From: DALYDK01 sp964415715 | Lineage (GTDB): Bacteria; Patescibacteriota; Saccharimonadia; Saccharimonadales; CAIOMD01 | Direction: 5' to 3' | Assembly: GCA_964415715.1 (NCBI GenBank) | Contig: CAYQBK010000056.1 | Location: 1 to 10,772, forward strand | DNA length: 10,772 nucleotides | Shown here: positions 7,966-10,772 of the stretch, piece after piece | Layout: each line of letters begins with the position of its first letter | Numbering within the stretch: position 1 is the first letter of the stretch | Translations under genes and position numbers: made by a program | The notes under the pieces: model-generated | The model's database searches: none | Seen by the model: the letters and a program-made list of their open reading frames with translations, nothing else | Told to the model about the DNA's origin: nothing

Positions 7966-8129
7966 ACTCGACTTACACAAAACCTCGTATCTAGCTGAGC
8001 TAGTTTCGGATGAGTTAAAACTGATTTTATCTGACGGGGGGGGTGCCCGTAGGTACATTGACGGCAGAAAAATCAGTTTTAGCTGGTCGAAATAGTTCAG
8101 ATGGGGCAGGGATTTTGTATAAGTCGAGT
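7966..8129. repeat. MITE-like long imperfect palindrome (or structured RNA element)
   Basis: A 164-bp segment whose ends are inverted repeats: 7966-7982 pairs with 8113-8129 at 16 of 17 positions, including the perfect terminal pair ACTCGACTTA/TAAGTCGAGT. Inside, 8013-8028 pairs with 8069-8084 over 16 bases, of which 13 (TAAAACTGATTTT) are perfect, and the stretch between the two helices also shows patchy complementarity (TTTCG and CTGAACTA-like blocks). The apex holds a run of eight G (8036-8043) with ACGGG/CCCGT able to form a hairpin. The reading frame across it on the minus strand (7960-8154) looks like a by-product of the palindrome. No clear target-site duplication flanks it. The form suits a miniature inverted-repeat element; a related end occurs near 10.53-10.56 kb. 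A transcribed structured RNA is the main alternative. Confidence 0.6.
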
Positions 8130-8469
8130 AAATAATGTTTCTTGACTCGATCACCCTTTTTGGGTACTATTACTAACTCTTAAAATTCTTGTCTCAAGCA
8201 TTTTATAGTATTTTTCTAGGGTGATTTTTAAATCTTGTTACTAACCTCTATCAATGTTTATTTACACAATTCATTATCTTATAAAATTGCTATAATTATT
8301 ATTTTTGAATTTATTCCCATTATTACCAGCTACAATTCACTTTTCCTATCGTCGCCCTATGCAAAATAATAGGCTTTACAAAAAGTATTCAACAGCTAGC
8401 ATAACGCATATGTTATAAACCCAGCAAATCAATAAGTTATTTTGCAGGGTTTATAGTTGTCGGTAATAT
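8130..8469. other. Non-coding A+T-rich stretch
   Basis: About 340 bases with no convincing reading frame on either strand and no recognisable tRNA. It contains an extended -10-like TGCTATAAT on the plus strand (8288-8296) with no good -35, a small hairpin-capable CCTAT...ATAGG near 8356-8373, and the stronger inverted repeat at 8415-8454. A second copy of the hexamer ACTCGA (near 8144) can pair with TCGAGT at the end of the palindromic element. Otherwise I see nothing in it. Confidence 0.5.
8415..8454. terminator. Terminator-like hairpin downstream of the rhodanese gene
   Basis: ATAAACCC-A-GCAAA and TTTGC-A-GGGTTTAT form a 13-bp stem with one A/A mismatch around a 12-base loop. It begins 15 bases past the rhodanese stop codon. 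Neither side carries a clear T-tract, so it may end transcripts poorly, protect a 3' end, or serve another role. Confidence 0.4.
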
Positions 8470-8730
8470 CTATATACCGTATTTTGCTTTTATATGATCC
8501 TTGTTAACCCCATTCACCAGGTTCGTAAATCCAAGCTGTCGCAAAATTGCCATAGATGCATTAGATCTACTGCCAGAACGACAATATAACACTAATTCAG
8601 TGTCTTTTGGTACAGCCTTTAACACTTCAGCACCAGCCATAAGCTCGGCTGGTGGTATATTTAACGCACCATCAACATGGCCAGTTTTATATTCAAACGG
8701 CTCTCTAACATCAATAAATATCCTATCCAT
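8470..8730 (-). CDS. Single-domain rhodanese-like sulfurtransferase
   Basis: An 86-residue cytoplasmic rhodanese domain with no signal peptide or extra module. Seen: the N-terminal FIDVREPFEYKTGHVDGALNIP block (5-26) and the active loop CRSGSRS with Cys50 (50-56), where a persulfide would form, then NASMAILRQLGF and the terminal G-x-N segment. Such stand-alone domains move sulfane sulfur from thiosulfate or persulfides to acceptors such as thioredoxin or cyanide; which acceptor is used here is unknown. The length is slightly short of the usual 95-110 residues, but all core strands and the loop are present. The ATG at 8730 has GGGAG three bases upstream, a tight but plausible ribosome site. 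A well-formed promoter with a palindrome in its spacer lies immediately upstream, so regulated expression is likely. It is divergent from the broken membrane-protein gene at 8871. Confidence 0.9.
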   Translation of the reverse strand: MDRIFIDVREPFEYKTGHVDGALNIPPAELMAGAEVLKAVPKDTELVLYCRSGSRSNASMAILRQLGFTNLVNGVNKDHIKAKYGI

Positions 8731-8757
8731 ACACTCCCATTCGTTACTGTACTAATT

Positions 8758-8786
8758 ATTCTAATGTAAATCATTTACAATAGCAA
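8758..8786 (-). promoter_or_regulatory. Rhodanese promoter with a palindromic operator-like spacer
   Basis: The minus strand reads TTGCTA (8786-8781, four of six to TTGACA), a 17-base spacer, and TAGAAT (8763-8758, five of six to TATAAT), giving a leader of about 20 bases to the ATG at 8730. The spacer contains the perfect 15-bp palindrome TGTAAAT-C-ATTTACA (8765-8779, plus strand), exactly where a repressor would block RNA polymerase. The binding protein is not identified; the ArsR-type regulator encoded at 10.2-10.4 kb is one candidate. Confidence 0.6.
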
Positions 8787-8839
8787 ATTATATTACTAAA
8801 AATATATTGCAGATCATTACCGTTATAGGTAGACAATTT

Positions 8840-8848
8840 TGCTATAAT
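8840..8848 (+). promoter_or_regulatory. Extended -10 promoter of the membrane-protein gene
   Basis: TGCTATAAT is a perfect extended -10 element 22 bases before the ATG at 8871. No convincing -35 is present, which an extended -10 can tolerate. GGGGA lies about 11 bases before the ATG as a weak ribosome site. Confidence 0.5.
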
Positions 8849-8870
8849 AAACATAGGGGAAAATATAATA

Positions 8871-9464
8871 ATGACATTAACACAATTATTGATCATGGGT
8901 CTTATTTGGACAGCCACCCTGTATTTTATAAACTGTCTAATTGCTAAAAGACGAATTAAAATCAACCCGACAAAAGCAACATACTATATTGTCACCATGG
9001 CAATGTTGGGTGTAGTTGGTGAGATTATAATTGATTCAATATACTATTACATAAACGACAAGCCTCTTTGACAATACCAAACATTTCCAATACATGGCAG
9101 CTATACATCACTATATTCAGTATTCATTTGGGGGTTAGTGGGTTTTCATTTATATCTTATTCACGACACCTTAGAAAAAATGAAAATAACTTCAATAAAT
9201 ATTCTTGCATTATCTTTTTGTATCGAGGCTATAATGCTTGAAATTCTATTCAATCTAAGTTTTGTAATAATGTATAAAAAATTTGTGTACTACTACTTGC
9301 CTAATGATTTATGGCATCTATCTTCATTCCAAGCCTTACCTCTTTACCTAATAGCAGGATATATAAGTATGTTTACTTTAAAAAGGTTTATCGTAGCACC
9401 AAAAAAATATAGCGTAATTTTTATATTAATGACCGTAATGATTGTAGGACTAGAAATAATATAA
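8871..9464 (+). pseudogene. Six-helix membrane protein gene interrupted by one in-frame TGA
   Basis: A 197-codon frame broken by a single TGA at codon 67 (9069-9071). The upstream part (8871-9071, 66 residues) has two membrane helices (about 4-24 and 37-58). The downstream part stays in the same frame with no further stop until TAA at 9462-9464 and reads QYQTFPIHGSYTSLYSVFIWGLVGFHLYL directly after the TGA, then three more helices. GTG at 9138 could restart translation but would lose the first residues of helix 3. The hydrophobic pattern runs smoothly across the stop, and the context KPL-stop-QYQTFP suggests a former TGG (Trp) changed to TGA; one base would restore it. The last helix ends abruptly at GLEII, so the C terminus may also be shortened. 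Family unrecognised; a role in transport or sensing is unknown. Alternatives are TGA readthrough, a sequencing error, or two separate small proteins. Confidence 0.6.
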
Positions 9465-9550
9465 AAATACTATATACAAAGTTTTCTAGATCAACAAATA
9501 GTCTGCAATTTATAATAAACTGCATATAAGTTTTAGATAATAATATGTAA

Positions 9551-9564
9551 TTTCAGCCCTGAAA
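9551..9564. terminator. Weak bidirectional terminator-like hairpin between converging genes
   Basis: TTTCAGCCCTGAAA forms a five- to six-base stem with a very small loop between the 3' ends of the membrane-protein gene and the flavoprotein gene. On the plus strand a T-rich tract (9573-9582) follows eight bases later. The stem is short, so this is a tentative call. A second near-palindrome, TGCAATTTATAATAAACTGCA, lies at 9504-9524 in the same gap. Confidence 0.3.
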
Positions 9565-9575
9565 CAAAATACTTT

Positions 9576-10118
9576 TTATTTTAAGGCTTTGGCAATGTCA
9601 TCAACGGTAGCTTCTAGCTGTGTGTCGATGGCTTCTTCTTCAATTATACTGCCGTCTGCGCCTACTTCTTTCATAAATGATAAGTTTGTTGTCACTGGCA
9701 AAACCTTTGCCTTTACATTTCCTAGCACTATACGAGCGTTTTCATGAGCACGTGTTGCTCCACCCCAACCATAGCCTACAAGCGCTACCGGTTTATCAGC
9801 CCATTCAGCGGAAATCCAATCTATAGCATTTTTTTGAATAGCACTTAAGCTACTATTGTATTCGGGAGTAACTAAAACAACCGCATCAGCAGCTGCCACC
9901 TGATCTGTCCAAGCTTTGGCATGTACATCTTCTGGTGCAAACCCCTCTGTCGACGGGCTAGTTGTCCCATTGAAAAATGGCAAATTCAAACTATTTACAT
10001 CTACTACATTTGCAATTAAGCTGTCTCGACTATCAACAACCTTTTTTACAGCTTCGACTACCGACTTGCCTGCACTATTTGGTCGGGAACTACCTGTTAA
10101 TATTAATATTTGTGACAT
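9576..10118 (-). CDS. NADPH-dependent FMN reductase-like flavoprotein
   Basis: A 180-residue protein with a flavodoxin-like fold. The first strand ILILTGSSRPNSAGKSV (4-20) gives the FMN-phosphate loop. LVTPEYNSSLSAIQKNAIDW (82-101) carries the family PEYN motif (85-88) that contacts the isoalloxazine ring and supports dimer formation. GYGWGG (115-120) is the third flavin-contacting loop. Family members are cytoplasmic and reduce free FMN, quinones, chromate or azo compounds with NAD(P)H; the natural substrate cannot be told from sequence. Length is typical (170-190). The ATG has AGAGGTG ending about six bases upstream, a good ribosome site. The gene follows an ArsR-type regulator by 44 bp on the same strand, so it probably belongs to a self-regulated two-gene unit responding to metal, thiol or redox stress. 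No motif is missing. Confidence 0.9.
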   Translation of the reverse strand: MSQILILTGSSRPNSAGKSVVEAVKKVVDSRDSLIANVVDVNSLNLPFFNGTTSPSTEGFAPEDVHAKAWTDQVAAADAVVLVTPEYNSSLSAIQKNAIDWISAEWADKPVALVGYGWGGATRAHENARIVLGNVKAKVLPVTTNLSFMKEVGADGSIIEEEAIDTQLEATVDDIAKALK

Positions 10119-10162
10119 ATTTACACCTCTTTCCTTGCTTATTATTTATAACTTATCTGCAT

Positions 10163-10423
10163 TTATGCCAACAGATTCAAGTAGTTTACGATTAGTATAT
10201 ATACTTTATGTACACCATGTTTCTCTTCGATAAAAATATCTGCATCAACTAATTTGCCAAAGTGATGACTCATAGCTGGCTGTGATAGTTTTAAAAAGGA
10301 TGCGCATGATTTAACCAAATCACAACTTGGTGTCGGCTTATCTATATTAGCTAGCTTATGAACCAAACTTAATCTTGTTTCGTCTGCTAAAGCTTTATAT
10401 ATTTCTACCGTTCTGCTAACCAT
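10163..10423 (-). CDS. ArsR/SmtB-family winged-helix transcriptional regulator
   Basis: An 86-residue DNA-binding regulator starting at the ATG at 10423. YKALADETRLSLVHKLA (9-25) is the hallmark first half of the ArsR fold; LKLSQPAMSHHFGKLVDADIF (44-64) is the recognition helix region, followed by the wing (EEKHGVHKVYIL). Family members are dimeric repressors released by metals, persulfides or other signals. Cys34 and Cys40 flank the third helix (PSCDLVKSCA). That is not the classical ELCVC arsenic motif, but two cysteines could sense thiols or metal. The frame extends upstream to a TTG at 10462, but that TTG is part of a perfect TTGACA -35 box, so the longer start is wrong; ATG at 10429 is a close alternative. 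The mRNA would be nearly leaderless. The adjacent flavoprotein gene is the likely target along with its own promoter. Confidence 0.88.
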   Translation of the reverse strand: MVSRTVEIYKALADETRLSLVHKLANIDKPTPSCDLVKSCASFLKLSQPAMSHHFGKLVDADIFIEEKHGVHKVYILIVNYLNLLA

Positions 10424-10432
10424 ACACATACC

Positions 10433-10462
10433 AGTATATATCGAAACATTTAAATATGTCAA
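10433..10462 (-). promoter_or_regulatory. Promoter of the ArsR-flavoprotein pair
   Basis: The minus strand carries a perfect TTGACA (10462-10457), an 18-base spacer and TATACT (10438-10433); TATATA with a 16-base spacer is an alternative -10. The -10 ends only 10 bases before the ATG at 10423, implying a very short or absent leader. Within and next to the spacer, ACAT-N6-ATGT around an A+T core (10447-10460) is an imperfect inverted repeat suited to autoregulation. Confidence 0.6.
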
Positions 10463-10529
10463 TATATAATATTATACTAAGATAGTGGCAAATATTTTCC
10501 AGGCTAGTAATGATTTGGCTACAGAAATA

Positions 10530-10560
10530 TGGGTAAAAAGGAATTTTGGGTAAGTCGAGT
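10530..10560 (+). repeat. Second copy of the palindromic element's right end
   Basis: The segment ending TAAGTCGAGT at 10560 matches the right end of the element at 8129: ten identical terminal bases, then 8 of 11 matching bases including ATTTTG, then a shared ATGGG with an insertion between. No partner left arm is seen in the window, so this is a solo or decayed end. It lies immediately upstream of the photolyase gene and overlaps its candidate promoter. Confidence 0.45.
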
Positions 10561-10574
10561 ATATTTAGTATACA
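10546..10574 (+). promoter_or_regulatory. Candidate photolyase promoter, possibly leaderless
   Basis: TTGGGT, a 17-base spacer and TATACA (or TACAAT two bases on) precede the ATG at 10583 by only 6-8 bases, so transcription would start at or next to the start codon. GTATA-TTTAG-TATAC (10559-10573), an inverted repeat overlapping the -10, could be an operator. The -35 match is weak. Confidence 0.4.
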
Positions 10575-10582
10575 ATTAGCAG

Positions 10583-10772
10583 ATGGATAACAGCTTAAAA
10601 CTAGTCGTCAAAGATGATATTATCAAAGGAAATGCTATTGTTTATGTTATGTCGCGGGACCAGAGAACCAGGGACAATTTTGCATTGCTAGCGGCCCAGA
10701 AAATAGCAATTGAGCAAAACCAGGCTCTATATGTTTTGTTTGTTCTAAAAAATTTTGCAGGTAGGTCGCGTG
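10583..10772 (+). CDS. phr: Class II CPD photolyase, N-terminal fragment
   Basis: The first 63 codons of a gene cut by the right edge of the window. The segment AIVYVMSRDQRTRDNFALLAAQKIAIEQNQALYVLFVL (from residue 18) closely follows the class II photolyase start, whose known form is YWMSRDQR-x-x-DNWALL-x-A followed by a strand for the antenna domain. The class I photolyase signature (a plain LVWFR-type start) is not matched, so class II is favoured. Such enzymes split UV-induced cyclobutane pyrimidine dimers in DNA using reduced FAD and light. The FAD domain and catalytic residues lie outside the window, so activity cannot be judged. The start ATG has no Shine-Dalgarno site but follows a -10-like box by a few bases, consistent with a leaderless message. 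Confidence 0.85.
   Translation, partial: MDNSLKLVVKDDIIKGNAIVYVMSRDQRTRDNFALLAAQKIAIEQNQALYVLFVLKNFAGRSR

Noticed and set aside
7966..8129. Integron attC site or CRISPR repeat
   Set aside because: The ends do not carry the attC core RYYYAAC/GTTRRRY, and there is no array of regularly spaced repeats.
7960..8154. 64-residue minus-strand frame across the palindromic element
   Set aside because: It coincides almost exactly with the inverted-repeat element, has no recognisable domain and is explained as chance open frame in a palindrome.
8130..8469. tRNA or other known RNA gene in the non-coding gap
   Set aside because: No TTCRA-type T-loop, acceptor stem or other familiar conserved RNA signature could be found on either strand.
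8501..8755. 84-residue plus-strand frame opposite the rhodanese gene
   Set aside because: It is fully antisense to a clear rhodanese domain, has no ribosome site and no recognisable motif.
8871..9464. Genome-wide recoding of TGA (as Gly or Trp)
   Set aside because: purL ends in TGA at a natural C terminus with purQ starting one base later, and TGG is used for Trp elsewhere; one internal TGA is not enough to infer a variant code.

Overview
This is a low-GC bacterial window (my rough impression is mid-30s percent G+C). Most genes have complete reading frames and little space between them. A lysyl-phosphatidylglycerol synthase-like protein, a PurS-PurL fusion and a class II photolyase side by side fit a small-genome bacterium, possibly of the candidate phyla radiation (for example Saccharibacteria). 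The sequence alone does not prove that. The standard genetic code fits: purL ends in TGA one base before the purQ start, and TGG is used for tryptophan throughout.

Layout from left to right. Bases 1-288 are the 3' end of a drug-efflux-type MFS transporter. It is followed after 4 bases by a 753-residue membrane protein on the same strand. That protein has a DUF2156/MprF-type aminoacyl transfer domain between two membrane blocks, the second of which resembles DUF998. Converging on it one base away is a minus-strand secreted or anchored peptidoglycan-deacetylase-like protein of PdaC-like architecture, whose NodB motifs lack two key catalytic or metal residues. Next come purQ and purL on the minus strand, 1 bp apart, encoding the two chains of FGAM synthase. 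PurL carries two PurS-like modules at its N terminus. A possible 69-residue protein lies just upstream of purL.

Bases 7966-8129 form a long imperfect palindrome, MITE-like or a structured RNA, whose right end recurs in front of the photolyase gene at 10.53-10.56 kb. The rest of the gap to 8469 looks non-coding and ends in a hairpin. A minus-strand single-domain rhodanese follows; its promoter spacer is filled by a 15-bp palindrome. Divergent from it is a small six-helix membrane protein gene split by a single in-frame TGA.

The right side holds a minus-strand pair, an ArsR-family regulator followed by an NADPH-dependent FMN reductase-like flavoprotein, and then on the plus strand the first 63 codons of a class II CPD photolyase cut off by the window edge.

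The genes fall into four loose themes: envelope charge and wall modification (bases 1-4013), purine synthesis (4063-7687), sulfur/redox sensing (rhodanese; ArsR with flavoprotein) and DNA repair (photolyase). No tRNA, rRNA, CRISPR array or intact transposase gene was found.
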